From assembly GCA_020744425.1 (NCBI GenBank), contig JAGMUV010000004.1, positions 124,001 to 188,000 on the forward strand: a stretch of DNA of 64,000 nt, in the 5' to 3' direction. The first letter of the stretch is position 1. Each line of letters opens with the position of its first letter. This document shows, in pieces, positions 36,417-47,500 of this stretch. A program made the translations under genes and the position numbers. The notes beneath the pieces were generated by a model. That model made no database searches. It saw nothing but the letters and a program-made list of their open reading frames with translations, and was not told the DNA's origin. The stretch is from Dactylonectria macrodidyma (taxonomy: Eukaryota > Ascomycota > Sordariomycetes > Hypocreales > Nectriaceae).

Positions 36417-37872
36417 TCAGTCCTTCGAGTAAAACCGCATCTCTGCAGCGCCGATATCGAAAACAGCCAGAACATTTTGGAGGAACACGTCTCCCAGGAT
36501 GTACGGCCCGGGCCCTCCACTCGTAATGCCACAAGCACACAGCCCCGTCATCGGATCGACTAAGTCCTGGTATATCAAGTCGGCCCGGTTGATCCAAAAC
36601 TCAACGCCCGAGATTACAACAGCGAACCTCGGTGCGATAGCGTCGCAAGGCACGAAATATGATCCCCATTGGTAGATGTACGTCGCACGAGGCTCGAAAG
36701 CGTCGGCAATTGCCTCTGCCAGAACTGTCGTCACGGTCAGTATCAAGAAAAGAGCTGAGGAGAATTCCATTTACGAGGTGGGAGATGCATCATCGTGGTT
36801 GCCGTGTCTACGATGTAGGGATACTTTGTGGTGTCCGATGTGAGTCCCCACACCACACCATCTGGGATGATGGTATAGAATGAATACTTCCAGGCTGTTC
36901 CTTCCTGATCTATCAAGTTCGCCTGCAAGCCTCGTCAGCAACCTTCGATGGCTCAATTTCTCGAGCAACTAGATAACGACTTACAATAATGATATCCGTC
37001 ACCGCTTTGGACTTACGATTCCACGACATGGGAGGCACGCCACCCCACGTCAGGATTCCGTCGCTCGAGTTTCTCATAATCGTTACACTAAATATGGGCT
37101 CAATCGTGCCTTGAGAGATTGCCCTTGTCAGAAACGGCGTGTACGGAATCATGAGCCAAGGCTGCTCCTCGCCCACCTGGCCATAGTAGGCACTCGTTAT
37201 GGATGGGTAAGCGAGGCCAAGAATCCCGACCGTGACGTTGTTACCGTGCCAGTAGGTTTTGTTGGCGAGACCAACCTGCTGCTCGGACACGAACAGGCCA
37301 CCACACAAAAGGTCAGACCGCCCCATGGGGCCAGAAACCTCCTCTCCTGACGCGTAGGAGAGATAGAAGTGGACTCCTTCAACCTCGCCGTGTTTGAACT
37401 CGTCAATGTACGGCTCTCCGAAAGCGCACGCCGACTTCTTATGCTTATTCCCCAAGTTGTCTTGACAGCTGAACCCAGATTGAACGGCCCATGTATCGGA
37501 GCTCCCTGTGTCGAAAAGAAGCCACACAAGCGTGTCGTCCCACCCGCACTGGAGGGCATACTGCGTCGAGAAACCACCGATGGTAGAGATGTTTTGTGAC
37601 TTGCCTGGAATTGCGATTCCTGCACGTTCAAGGGAAGAGACACCGAGGTGTCCTTGTACCCTGGAGTTTCCCTTGAGCTTCCTGAGGCGGGAAAAACGTG
37701 GACTAACACGGTCGACGGTCGGAGGGGACGTCGCCCGGGCTCGTTCAAAGGCGAAGCCGTTCATTGGCATTGACAGATCCCATTCTGAATTGCTAGGTTC
37801 AATTTCTGGAAGCCCTGAGAAAACTGGACTGATGAAGATGAAAAGAGAACGCAAGGAAAACCTGAGATTCAT
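36417..37872 (-). CDS. secreted pepsin-like (A1) aspartic protease with altered second motif
   Basis: Proposed exons on the minus strand are 37872-36985, 36922-36775 and 36724-36417, 447 aa. The start MNLRFSLRSLFIFISPVFSG gives a clear signal peptide; a propeptide follows to about residue 90. The first catalytic motif is LLFDTGSSDTWAV (Asp121) and the flap region reads LSYASGEEVSG. The second active-site segment, YIVDTATTMMHLP (Asp335), has DTAT where the family normally has D-T/S-G-T/S. Cys residues occur in fungal A1 positions (FSCQDNLGNKHKKSACAF) and at LCACGI. The end, ILGDVFLQNVLAVFDIGAAE, is the conserved A1 tail. The protein is probably extracellular or vacuolar, and activity may be reduced or specificity shifted by the Gly-to-Ala change. 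The nearest neighbours are not functionally related. Confidence 0.88.
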
Positions 37873-40482
37873 GATGGCGAACGTTGGAGAGCCCTCACCT
37901 CCTCTATCCGGTTTCAATAGGTATGAAGAATTCGCAAAGCCGAGACTAATGTGATTTAGCAGAAGTCTAGAAAGATTTAAGGATAGAGCCTAGGTTGAAC
38001 CAAATCATGGAAGTCGAAGCAAGAGCTTTGGACCTCTTTGACAGCCTGGAGTGCTGTACTTGTGCTTCTTGGACAGAGTATCACACGGAACATGCCAGGC
38101 ACAGAGAAGGGCAACGGGAGGTGCTGCGCCTCTCCGGATTGCACAAGCTTGAGTGACCGGAAACTGGCACATCATTGAGATTATCAGAGTATCAGGACAC
38201 GGATATTTGCTCCTGTTCCGTCAGGTACCTGTGCCTGTGAATCTGTAACGGCCATTGGTGTTTTTCTTTTAAAGGGCATCCCTCATAAAGGTCATGCCGG
38301 TGTTGAACAAGCAACGAAAAAGCCTCCGTCCCGACATTTGGAGATATGAGTATAGGGACTGTTGAAACATGGCTCTCACCTTACAATCTTTTACTTGGCG
38401 AGATGAGCATCTTGGTCTCCGAATAAAAGATATATGACGAAGCTATCAACCAGTTACTAAGCAACCACTCCAAGACGGCCAAGTCAACTCTCTCAAGGTC
38501 ACGGCCTTTGAGGCTCGTTTGTAGCGAGATACTGACCATGTGGTACTATTGCCACCTGCTACTGCATACTTTGGTCAGGAGGGCATTTCGCGTCGGCTTG
38601 CTGACTATGGCTCATCAACAGTCGCCGGCACCACCGTATCACAAGGTAGACAAACGAGGCAGCTGCTGACAAAAAAAGCCTTTTGGATTGACAACGGCTC
38701 CTTTATCCAAAGCAGCGCACAGAAAGTATTGCCGCCACCCAGTGGCTGAGACATAGACACCCGCCGAATGGTATGAAGTAGCTCGCTGAGTTGCATTACA
38801 TAAGAATTTGGTCATCATGATTCTTTAGATTTTCGCAAAGGCCACCCTCCAACAGCGCCGCCACTTGGGTCGTTACTTATGGTTACATTCATCAAATCTC
38901 AACCAGGTTGTGTCCCGCAGCACCTGCCAGATGGAACCCTGCTAGCCGCAGATGTGCTACTGGGTTCGGCAAGATGCGGCTGCCCAGTTTGGTAAGTCGT
39001 GAGCCAACTCTCTCATAAGCGTGCCTATTTGAGGCCGGGTTTATCACGAGTTGGTACTTTGGTGAGCAGAGATGTCTCTGCGTTAGTGTAACCAACACGC
39101 TTGGACCTTTTTCTTCTTCTCATCAAGGTTGAAGCGTGCGAGAAAACACAAGTCCTCTGGAGACCAAAGAGAAGTGCCGGCAGCCGGATAGTCTATGCCG
39201 TTGATTGTGTCAGACTGATTGTCAAGAGGACCACGATCCGTCCATCCAACCGCTTTATCCGTGTAAGCACACGTGTGACGCCTCACCAACAGTTCAACCC
39301 AACTCCCTTGGCCGTACCCAGCAAATGGCAAAACAAGAAGCCACGCATAGCCTAATCCCAAACCACCAGTTGGAGCATCCACAAGCCACCCGGCAGCCCA
39401 TTATCGGGCCTATGCTGAGGGCAACAAGCAAAACAACAAACACTGGCCGAGAATGCAACGAGCTAAATGCCCCTACCTACCCTTGGCCATTTCTCTCGCA
39501 ACGGCAGCCTAGATGAATCTAGGGTTAGTGAGCCTATCTCTGTTCCTGCACTGGTGGGGATGCCGTCTGACAGCTTACGTCGGACGGGTCGTAGCCGAGC
39601 CACTGTTAGTCGTCTATCGCCTTCAAGCGCTGACACGCGGTTCGAAGAACAGTCATCCTTGGGCGCTTCTGCTACGAAGGAGGGTGGTTTGCGCAAATGC
39701 AGCTTCCTAATTGTACGAAAAATAATGGCCGTCTGAGAATGGGCGCGGCCGCCACCATGTTTGCGCAAAGGGAAGACGGCGCGCGGTTGCTTAACACGGC
39801 CGAATGCTGACATCGCGGCCGCCGTCTTTGCACGACATTGCTAGCCTGGGGCGGAGCAGACCAGAAGGTACACGCCGCTTATTGGCAAGCGGATCTTGAT
39901 AGCACTGTGCGGTACGTGATTCTCTGGTCTTTACAAACAGGTTTCGTGCGTTGATCCTAAGCATTCGGAACGCAACGCCGGACAGCGCCTCGTATCACCA
40001 TTAGACATGGGGAGACCTCCAGCAGATTCCTACTTGGCGATGTCTAGTAAAATGACGGCGCCTACCTGGCTGTCCAGCAACCTCTGTCAATTGGATTCTG
40101 GCCCGTTTCCAAGGTGGATATCTGGGCCCCTAGAGAACTTCTGCACAAGGGGCAAGGACGGTGCCAAAATCTCGCGTCAGATTCCAGCGAGGTGGGTTCG
40201 GTAAGCGGTTGTACCGCTATCCGAATTTGGCCCCGGATAGTCCTAGGATTGCGATTACGATGCAACAAGTCGGGCAAGGAGGTGAGTGCGGTTGGCCTCG
40301 AGTTGGACGTTTTCGTATATATAGAGCAGACTGAAGTTGTGTCTGTCACTGTTCTATATCCTCCTCATCCTCTAGCGTTCTGCTCTCTAGCGATTTGCCA
40401 ACTCGAGTTGTTGCTGCGATTTCCACTTACATTGCTTTCACATCTTCTTCCCTTTAATCCCCTGTGTTTCTAAAACCACATA
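37873..40482. other. 2.6-kb gene-poor region
   Basis: This contains the promoter of the aspartic protease (minus) and of the glycosyltransferase (plus). Short overlapping frames around 38,540-39,800 have no recognisable product. Two GCGGCCGC sites flank a small imperfect inverted segment near 39,747-39,823. Confidence 0.45.
40316..40323 (+). promoter_or_regulatory. TATA box of the glycosyltransferase gene
   Basis: TATATATA stands 160 bp before the ATG and is followed by C/T-rich sequence (CTTACATTGCTTTCACATCT) typical of fungal initiators. A strong TATA suggests an inducible rather than constitutive gene. Confidence 0.45.
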
Positions 40483-41892
40483 ATGGCTACCACCTCCGAC
40501 AGCGTGGCCAACCTGGCTAACGACATCGAGAAAGCGGCCGTGGCCGATTCCAACTCGACCCAGAAGCCACTGCTCCTGTTCACAGCGGCACCGGCCGACG
40601 GCCACACGATCCCACCGTCGAGAATCGCGGGCGAAATGATCAAGCGCGGCTATGAGGTGACGTTCATCGGCGGCGAGCAGTTCGAGGCCCTGCTCAAGGG
40701 CATCGGTGCAGACTTCGTGCCCATACCCAACATGTTCACGCCCGAGATGATCCAGGAGCGCGACGCCATCCCGGCCGGCATCCCGCGTCTCATGTACGAC
40801 ATGCAGAACATCTTCATCGGCAAGACGCCCGAGCGATGGCAGACGCTGAAGGCCGTCCTCGGGCGGCTACGTGCCGAGAAGCCCGGCCGCGAGATCATCG
40901 TGGTCAACGAGACGGCTTTTATGGGCGCCAACCCGCTCGTCCTCGGCGCGCCGCTGCCCGAGGGCTTCACCACGAGGCCCAAGGTCCTGACGCTCAACGC
41001 CATCCCGTACATCGCCACCAGCGTCGACACGGGCCCGCTCGGCCCCGGCCTGCCCCCGGACGCGACCGAGTCCGGCCGGGCGCGGAACCAGCTGCTCAAC
41101 CAGATGATGGTGGCCGGGCCCTTTGCCGGCATCATCGCCGAGCAGACGCGGATCCTCAAGGAGTTGGGCGCCACCAAGGAGCTCACCCTCGACGTGCCGT
41201 TCCACCACTGGATGGTCATCCACGACACCACGCTGCAGCTGTGCCCGCCAAGCCTCGAGTACCCGCGCTCCGACATACCTGCCAACATCAAGTTCGCCGG
41301 CTGCCCGACGCCCAAGCCGCTCGCCGCCGACCTCAAGTACCCCGAGTGGTGGGAGGACGTGACGCGCGGCGACCGCAAGGTGGTGATGGTGGCGCAGGGC
41401 ACCGTAGCCAACGACTACTCGGACCTGCTGATCCCGACCATCAAGGCTCTCGCCGACCGCGACGACCTCCTCGTCGTAGCCATCCTGGGCCACCGCGGCG
41501 TCAGCCTGCCCAAGGATGTCGTCATCCCGGCCAACACCCGCGTCGTCGACTACCTCTCGTACGACGCCGTGCTGCCCCACGCGTCCGTCTTCGTCATGAA
41601 CGCCGGATACGGCGGCTTCCTGCACGGAGTCACCAACGGCGTGCCCATGGTCCTGGCTGGCGAGAGCGAGGACAAGCCCGAGATCGCCATGCGCGGCGCC
41701 TGGAGCGGCGTCGCCGTCAACCTCCGCACCGGCCGCCCGAGCCCCGCCGCCGTCCGCGCCGCCGTCGAGCAGGTCCTCGCCGACGACAGCTTCAAGGCCC
41801 GCGTACAGGAGGTGCGCCGCGAGAACGAGGAGCTCCGCGTCTTTGACGTCGTGGAGAGGGAGATTTTGGCGCTGAGCGAGGTGACGGTCTGA
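40483..41892 (+). CDS. family 1 glycosyltransferase (UDP-sugar, small-molecule type)
   Basis: Intronless 469-aa GT-B enzyme of the MGT/UGT kind that transfers a sugar from a UDP donor to a small lipophilic or phenolic acceptor. The N-terminal Rossmann half has LLLFTAAPADGHTIPPSRIA with the expected catalytic His41. The C-terminal donor-binding half has VVMVAQGTVANDYSDLL and, near residue 373, NAGYGGFLHGVTNGVPMVLA followed by GESEDKPEIAMR. The usual HGG of the donor site is replaced by NAG, as in the bacterial/fungal N-G-G-Y-G-G subgroup. There is no signal or membrane segment, so it is cytosolic. It is markedly GC-rich at third positions compared with neighbours and lacks introns, which may reflect high expression or past transfer. 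A glucosyl- or methylglucosyl-conjugation role is plausible; the acceptor is unknown. Confidence 0.88.
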   Translation: MATTSDSVANLANDIEKAAVADSNSTQKPLLLFTAAPADGHTIPPSRIAGEMIKRGYEVTFIGGEQFEALLKGIGADFVPIPNMFTPEMIQERDAIPAGIPRLMYDMQNIFIGKTPERWQTLKAVLGRLRAEKPGREIIVVNETAFMGANPLVLGAPLPEGFTTRPKVLTLNAIPYIATSVDTGPLGPGLPPDATESGRARNQLLNQMMVAGPFAGIIAEQTRILKELGATKELTLDVPFHHWMVIHDTTLQLCPPSLEYPRSDIPANIKFAGCPTPKPLAADLKYPEWWEDVTRGDRKVVMVAQGTVANDYSDLLIPTIKALADRDDLLVVAILGHRGVSLPKDVVIPANTRVVDYLSYDAVLPHASVFVMNAGYGGFLHGVTNGVPMVLAGESEDKPEIAMRGAWSGVAVNLRTGRPSPAAVRAAVEQVLADDSFKARVQEVRRENEELRVFDVVEREILALSEVTV

Positions 41893-42428
41893 TTTTCCAT
41901 TTTGCATCCGGGCGCAGGGATGAGCGAATGTGTTGTTTTTTTAGCCAGCTAGATGATACCTTACGATGGCAATGACGTATAGAATTGGGATGTTAAAAAA
42001 CCTCTAGCCTCAGCATGTTCCATTATATTCCGCCTGTACGCCCTCTCCTCGTTGTTCGATCCGCCCCGGCCAGGTCTTGAACAAAGACAGTCCAAATTCG
42101 CCTCCGAACGGAATTGGCAACGGCGGGCGGCCCCACTCAGCCCCGACGGACACGGAGCGGGTGGAGTTGTGCCGACGTAGATCTTCACCTCAGAGGCTTA
42201 GCCCAACGGCACCCCAACACAAAAAATAGCCCGAAGGTCCGGACCGTTTTCAAACTATATGTCCGAGACGCTCAACTCAATTAGTTTCTTGAAATTGGCA
42301 TCTTTTCGACTAGTCATACGTAGTAGGGTTTGATGGGAGAGCATCATATTTCAACTCGCTGAACCCGTGACTCTTCCAATTTTCTCGACCTCTTTAGCTC
42401 CCATCAGTTTGGGAAAGCGTCAAAAACT
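41893..42428. other. intergenic region between the glycosyltransferase and hydrolase
   Basis: This holds the 3' flank of the glycosyltransferase and the promoter of the DUF829 gene. No other gene is seen. Confidence 0.6.
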
Positions 42429-43298
42429 ATGGACGCAACAAGTTCAACCTTGGCGGTGAAGCAGTCATCCAGCACGACGAAACCTCTCGCTTTCATGGAT
42501 GTCTTGAATCCCACCGTCTCCTACGCCGGCCCAGGCGCTGACACAGTTTCGAACAACGATCAAAACCCACGTCTCATCGTACTTCTGGCCTGGATGAATG
42601 CCGGTGATGCGCACATTTCCAAGTACATCACGCAATATCACTCTCTCTTTCCTAGCTCGTGCATCCTCCTTGTCCGATGCACAGCAGCCCTGTGGATGCG
42701 CCCAGCATTGCGCAGACAAAGACTCAAAGTAGCGCTGCCCATCCTGCGTGACCTAGCCACTACTGCTGGAGTCGAGAACCAAGAGCCACAGTTCCTTGTG
42801 CACATATTCTCAAACGGTGGCGCTGCCTCAGCCAGAACGCTGTGGGACTTGTGGGCGTCTGACTTGGGCGGCGACAAGTTCATCCCGCGATGCGTTGTCA
42901 TTATGGACTCGTGCCCGGGGCTCTGGACCTACAAACGCGACTACCACGTCGCCGCGAGTTCCCTGCCCGGGTGGGCATGGCCCTTGGCCCATGTCTTCAT
43001 GGTCATGAGTTGGCTATTGTGGATCTCCTGGGGCCGCCGTGGACCCCATGAGATCAATGCAGAGAACCTCAATGCGTCGGGCTTCACATCACGTGAGGAG
43101 CGCCGCACGTATATGTACGGGACGGAAGATAAGGCAGTCGGGTGTGATCATGTGGAGGCGCATGGCGAAGAGGCCAGGAAGAAGGGTGTGATGGTTCGGA
43201 TGGAAAAGTTCCAAGGCGGAGAGCATGTTTCGCTAGTGAGGGTTGATGCCGACCGATATTGGGGCATTGTCAAGGAAACATGGAGCGGCGGCGGATAG
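42429..43298 (+). CDS. DUF829/PaxU-type alpha/beta hydrolase
   Basis: Intronless 289-aa protein of the DUF829 (TMEM53/PaxU) family, an alpha/beta-hydrolase-like fold of uncertain reaction that is often found in fungal secondary-metabolite clusters such as the paxilline cluster. The core starts LIVLLAWMNAGDAHISKYI and continues PSSCILLVRCTAALW. The likely nucleophile elbow is HIFSNGGAA with Ser128; a candidate acid is in VVIMDSCPG, and the catalytic His is probably His266 in GGEHVSLVRVDADRYW. A hydrophobic segment (WAWPLAHVFMVMSWLLWISW) near residue 180-200 may anchor it to a membrane. It is co-oriented with the glycosyltransferase 536 bp upstream; joint work on one metabolite is only an inference. 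Confidence 0.85.
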   Translation: MDATSSTLAVKQSSSTTKPLAFMDVLNPTVSYAGPGADTVSNNDQNPRLIVLLAWMNAGDAHISKYITQYHSLFPSSCILLVRCTAALWMRPALRRQRLKVALPILRDLATTAGVENQEPQFLVHIFSNGGAASARTLWDLWASDLGGDKFIPRCVVIMDSCPGLWTYKRDYHVAASSLPGWAWPLAHVFMVMSWLLWISWGRRGPHEINAENLNASGFTSREERRTYMYGTEDKAVGCDHVEAHGEEARKKGVMVRMEKFQGGEHVSLVRVDADRYWGIVKETWSGGG

Positions 43299-43815
43299 AG
43301 AACCTGTCGAGTGTGGTCACTATGGGTGAGTATAGCGTCATATTTGGTTTGGCCCATATCCAGCTGCGGGCAAGTTATGATGTGGTAGAGAGAATCGCTC
43401 TCGTATTGATGATGATTGCCGAATATCTTCGTTTGATTGTTAAGCTGTCCTCAAGCCGAAGGATGAGAATCGCTCACTCTTTGTTCCGTTCTCCACATTA
43501 GGTCGGGAGTGTTCACACTCAGTATCCAAGTTTCATCCTCGCTGCCTTCTTCAATGTCGTGAGCGCGTAATCGTCGTCGTAAAAGCACAAAGCACAGTCC
43601 CCAAACAAGCCGACGCGAGGCTCAGCACGCCAACGCCAACCAGACTTCCCAAGGGCCGCAGGCCCTGATTGCCGTGCCCCCAGACCAATTGTTTCAACAT
43701 TTGAGCACATAAACGCCTTCCAAGAGCCACACACGAAGCGCGCGGCGACCCCTTAATCTTGTACAAACCAGCCGGCTCATAGATATCCATTCTCAAACCG
43801 CAGTGGGTAACCTTC
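43299..43815. other. gap with no gene
   Basis: 3' flanks of two convergent genes. Overlapping minus-strand frames at 43,519-44,012 are shadows or 3' UTR of the Cys-rich gene. Confidence 0.5.
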
Positions 43816-44139
43816 TCAAGTCTTTTGCTTCTTACGCTCAGTGCTTGCGCTTTCTTGTTCATCGGCAACATTCCTCTTCGTACCCTGGGTAAAGGCAGTG
43901 TCTTGGTCGTCTCCAGCCAATAGTCCGTCGTCGAGGTCGCCAATACCCTCGTCCTCCTCGGCGCACGTCTGGCATTCTTGGTCAAAGTCGTGTTCCTCAA
44001 CCAAGATACCACGGGAGCACTCTCCGAAACAACCCTTGTTTTTTGCCTCGAGACAAGAGAGTTCCTGTGTCAGGTCGGTCCATGTCTGCGCATCACCACA
44101 GCGTGAGCATGTTCCTGCAAAAACGACCATGCGACACAT
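43816..44139 (-). CDS. small Cys-rich protein, MC...C-x2-CG type (107 aa)
   Basis: Single-exon frame starting MCRMVVFAGTCSRCGDAQTW. A Cys right after the start Met, then CSRC, then LSCLEAKNKGCFGEC and CQTC, suggest a small metal-binding fold. The second half is acidic (AEEDEGIGDLDDG), and the tail is basic and NLS-like (ERKKQKT). There is no signal peptide, so it should be intracellular, perhaps nuclear. It shares the MC start and early CG with the two small proteins at 57.3 and 58.7 kb but lacks the CGH, so the link is looser. Small fungal proteins of this layout are common and uncharacterised. Confidence 0.7.
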   Translation of the reverse strand: MCRMVVFAGTCSRCGDAQTWTDLTQELSCLEAKNKGCFGECSRGILVEEHDFDQECQTCAEEDEGIGDLDDGLLAGDDQDTAFTQGTKRNVADEQESASTERKKQKT

Positions 44140-44540
44140 GGTGGTATGTTGGTGTTGCTTAGCAGTCCCGGCTGGCGAGAAAGTGATCGAGGTTGATAGG
44201 GGGCTGAAGGTTCAAGACTTTGTTGAGTGGATGGTTTGGATAAATCGTGGTCTGCGTCTGTGCCACAAAGGCACGGCCAAAGTGGTTTGATAATTAGAAA
44301 CTAGAGGATGAACCTTGGTAAGTGGGTATACGGCAAGCCCCCGAAGGTTCCGGGGCCATCAGGGGCAAGGACGACGAACTTGACGCGGACCCGACAAGCG
44401 CAGGTCTTGACTATTCTTCTGACTGGGGAGGAATTTCCACGGGGTATCTCAGCTGAGAAATAAAGCCGAAGGCCAATGTCGAGTTGACCACAGGCCCCGC
44501 TCAGGTGGTAAGGGCTCTTGGTGCCAGTAGTTCACGACCA

Positions 44541-44568
44541 AGAGGGAGAGGGAGAGGGAGAGGGAGAG
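44541..44568. repeat. GAGGGA microsatellite
   Basis: Four to five tandem copies of GAGGGA on the plus strand. Confidence 0.85.
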
Positions 44569-47500
44569 CCGGAAGGGGAGCTTTGATGCGAATGAAGGAA
44601 TGAGGGGACTTTGATGTTGCGACGGAGAGACGAAGGCTGCAGATTGCAACTGCAAGCGAAGCGGAGAGAAGGTCCAATCGACAACAAAAGAGTCAGCCTA
44701 GAGCAAAATGCAGACCCCAGGCCGAGATTTCGTGTCACCCACCAGCGGCAACCTTTCGGGCCACGAACGAACAAGGCGACGTCCCTTGCTACAGCCCAGT
44801 TCTATCATCTATCATATTTTTCTGGTTGGTCGGGCAGATGTGGAGAGGTCCACGGCGAAGCGGGAGAGGTTGCCTCTGCGCGTCTGATAACCTGGCTGGT
44901 TGCTTTTACCCCCAACAAGAGGATCGAATGGGATGCAAGCTGCTGGCTGCTGATTGCTGGCTGTGAGCTGGCACAGAGAATCGTACAGCCAGTCCACGGC
45001 AAGGTGGGGGCAAGTGAAGGCGGTTGAGTCGTGGTGCCTCGGTTTTGAGACAGGGAGCTTGTACAGGAGTAGGTAGCCACAGTAGTGCACTGTAGGTGAG
45101 GTAGGCAGTGGCGGGTGATTTGCCCGATACGGAGATGGGCAGACTGAATGGACCGTTTATGCCAGATGGATTGATTGACTAACAGTTACTGGTGGAGATT
45201 GCCGTGATGATGGGGGAAGACGGGGAGGCAAGACGTAGATTGATAGGGAGGGGCGAAGATGAAGATGGAGGGTAGAACGGTGTTAGCGATTGATGCTGCG
45301 TCGAGCGTAATGAATGAGTCGTAGACTAAGAAGGATGGATGGAAGAAGGCAAGGAAAGAAAGGACGGAAGACCGGCAAAGAATGGAGAGAGCAGGAGCAA
45401 GAACAAGACCAGGAGCAGGAAGGACCAGGAGCTGGGGGCATAATGAAGGGAAAAGAGATGACGCCGCAAACCTGGCCTCAAACCCCACGGATGCAAGCCT
45501 CTCTCTTTTCGCGCCCACTTGGTGATTTCACCAGTAGGTTCAATTTCACCCACTCACGACCACTCACGGAGCTTGACTATGGACATTCCGGTACAGGAGC
45601 AGTATTAATTAGGTACGTACTGCGTACAGTGGGTGTAGCACATAGGGAGGAATGAGCCGACGACGCAAAGCATGCATTGCGCTCAGGGCGCAACGAACAG
45701 TCCTGGCTAGGTAAACCTGGCTCTGGCCACCTCTGACTCCTCAGTGGCCACCTTCCTCCGGACCTCCAGGGCTGGGTCCTTGCTTGCAAGTTGCTGCCCC
45801 TCCAGCCCGTCCCAAATCCCAAGCAAACGCCCCGGGCAAAAGCACGAGCACGCACTGTCCACTATCCAGAAGCGGCAACGGCAGCAGCAAACCCGACAGA
45901 GGCTGAGAGGCAAGAGAGGCTCAGGCTCCACCTTGCAGCGTGCCTGCCTCTCCAGTGCTCACTCTGCTCCACAACGCGCGGGCAGTAGCCTATTAGCCCC
46001 CAGCTCCATCCACTGATCCACTGATCCACCGATCCACCACTGGCCGACTGCTGATGCTCTCATTTCTCCCCACTTCATCGTTCCCTCACCAGCGTCACCA
46101 CTAAAAATCACTTAACCTCGTCCCTGCAAGTCAACAAGTGTCCAACTCAGACAGCCAACCACGGGCTTCAACACCAATGTCGACTCTCTCTTCAGCTCTC
46201 CCCTCTCAGTGGAGTGGGCTCAGCGGAGGAAAGAGTGGGCAGCATGCAACTCGCATTAAGCCTCTTGCAGCTTCGCTCCACGCAATGCTTCGGCTTCCCT
46301 CGTGGCTCGAGCAAGTGTACATGGAAGTGCATGCTGACGGTATTGACATTGGATTCGGCCAACAAGAAGAGGGAGGGTAGTCGCGGAGCACTTTGTATGG
46401 GCTCATCAAGCCTTCTCACCGGCGTCAAAGTCAAGCTTGCAGCCACCCGATCGTCCCCCCTACCATTCATCCATCCATCGCCCTCTGCTAACGACGCCTA
46501 GGACGCCTTGGACGCCCACTACTACAACCGGCTGCGACTCTGAACATACGAGCAGCACACCCACCCGCGAATCCACAGCGTTCGTCTCCCGATGTCCGCG
46601 CTCCCCGTGGACGCCAGCCGAATGCGCTTTCGGCCTTGGTTCTAGGCCAAGCCTTCGCCCAGACGGCCGCCACTCACACCGGTTTGTGGTGGCATGTCCA
46701 AACTCCCGTGGCCCGCCATAACCCCCGCAAACCGCCGTTTTACAGTTCCCAGTGCCGTCCACGCCTAAGCTGTTGGTCCATCTGCATCTCCCAGCAAGGG
46801 GATTCGCAGTCGAAACAAAGGTCGGAAACCACACCCCTGATGGATGTTGGTCCCATTCCAGATTTCCACTCACATTAATGCAAAAGCTAAAAAGCAAATC
46901 ACCAACGTCCAGGGCCGCTCAAGACGATCCGATCTGCCTTGCCTGCATTGCATATGCATCACCCTTACTCGTCACCTACGAGTCAACAAACCACCAAGCA
47001 CGCTCCTCCGCTCATCATATTTAACCCCCTCATACCCACCCGTCAATCATGTGCAAGACACAGACACACACAATCCACCGAGCCAGCGCCGCCCGGTTGA
47101 GAATTCAACCAATGTGTGCTTCGTCGACCATGGCCTACATCTGGCTGGGTGGCACATGCATCTTTTATGTTACACAAAGCTATCAGCTAACGATGCGGCG
47201 ATGGGACGTGCCACCACTCGGTTCTCCTCTCCTCTCCGGATTTTGTCCTATTTGGGCATCATTTGCGCCCCTCTCGAACCATTTCGCAGCCTCTGCTAGA
47301 ACATTTCCTTGTGCTTACTTACTGCTCGATACGTCCTGGCGCAGCGGCATTCACTAGGCCCATGGTCTCGATGCCGTCCAGTGTGAACATGCGAGCCCTG
47401 GCGGCCATCTAGCGTTCGCTGGCGCCGTCTCCGGGTGGGGTTGCCGGAAACTTTGACGACGCTACTCCGGGCAGCACCGACAAGATGAAGCCATAGCGCT

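Noticed and set aside
40836..41907. 336- and 346-codon frames overlapping the glycosyltransferase
   Set aside because: Shadow frames caused by its high GC at third positions; Arg/Pro/His-rich or Gly/Asp/Val-rich translations.
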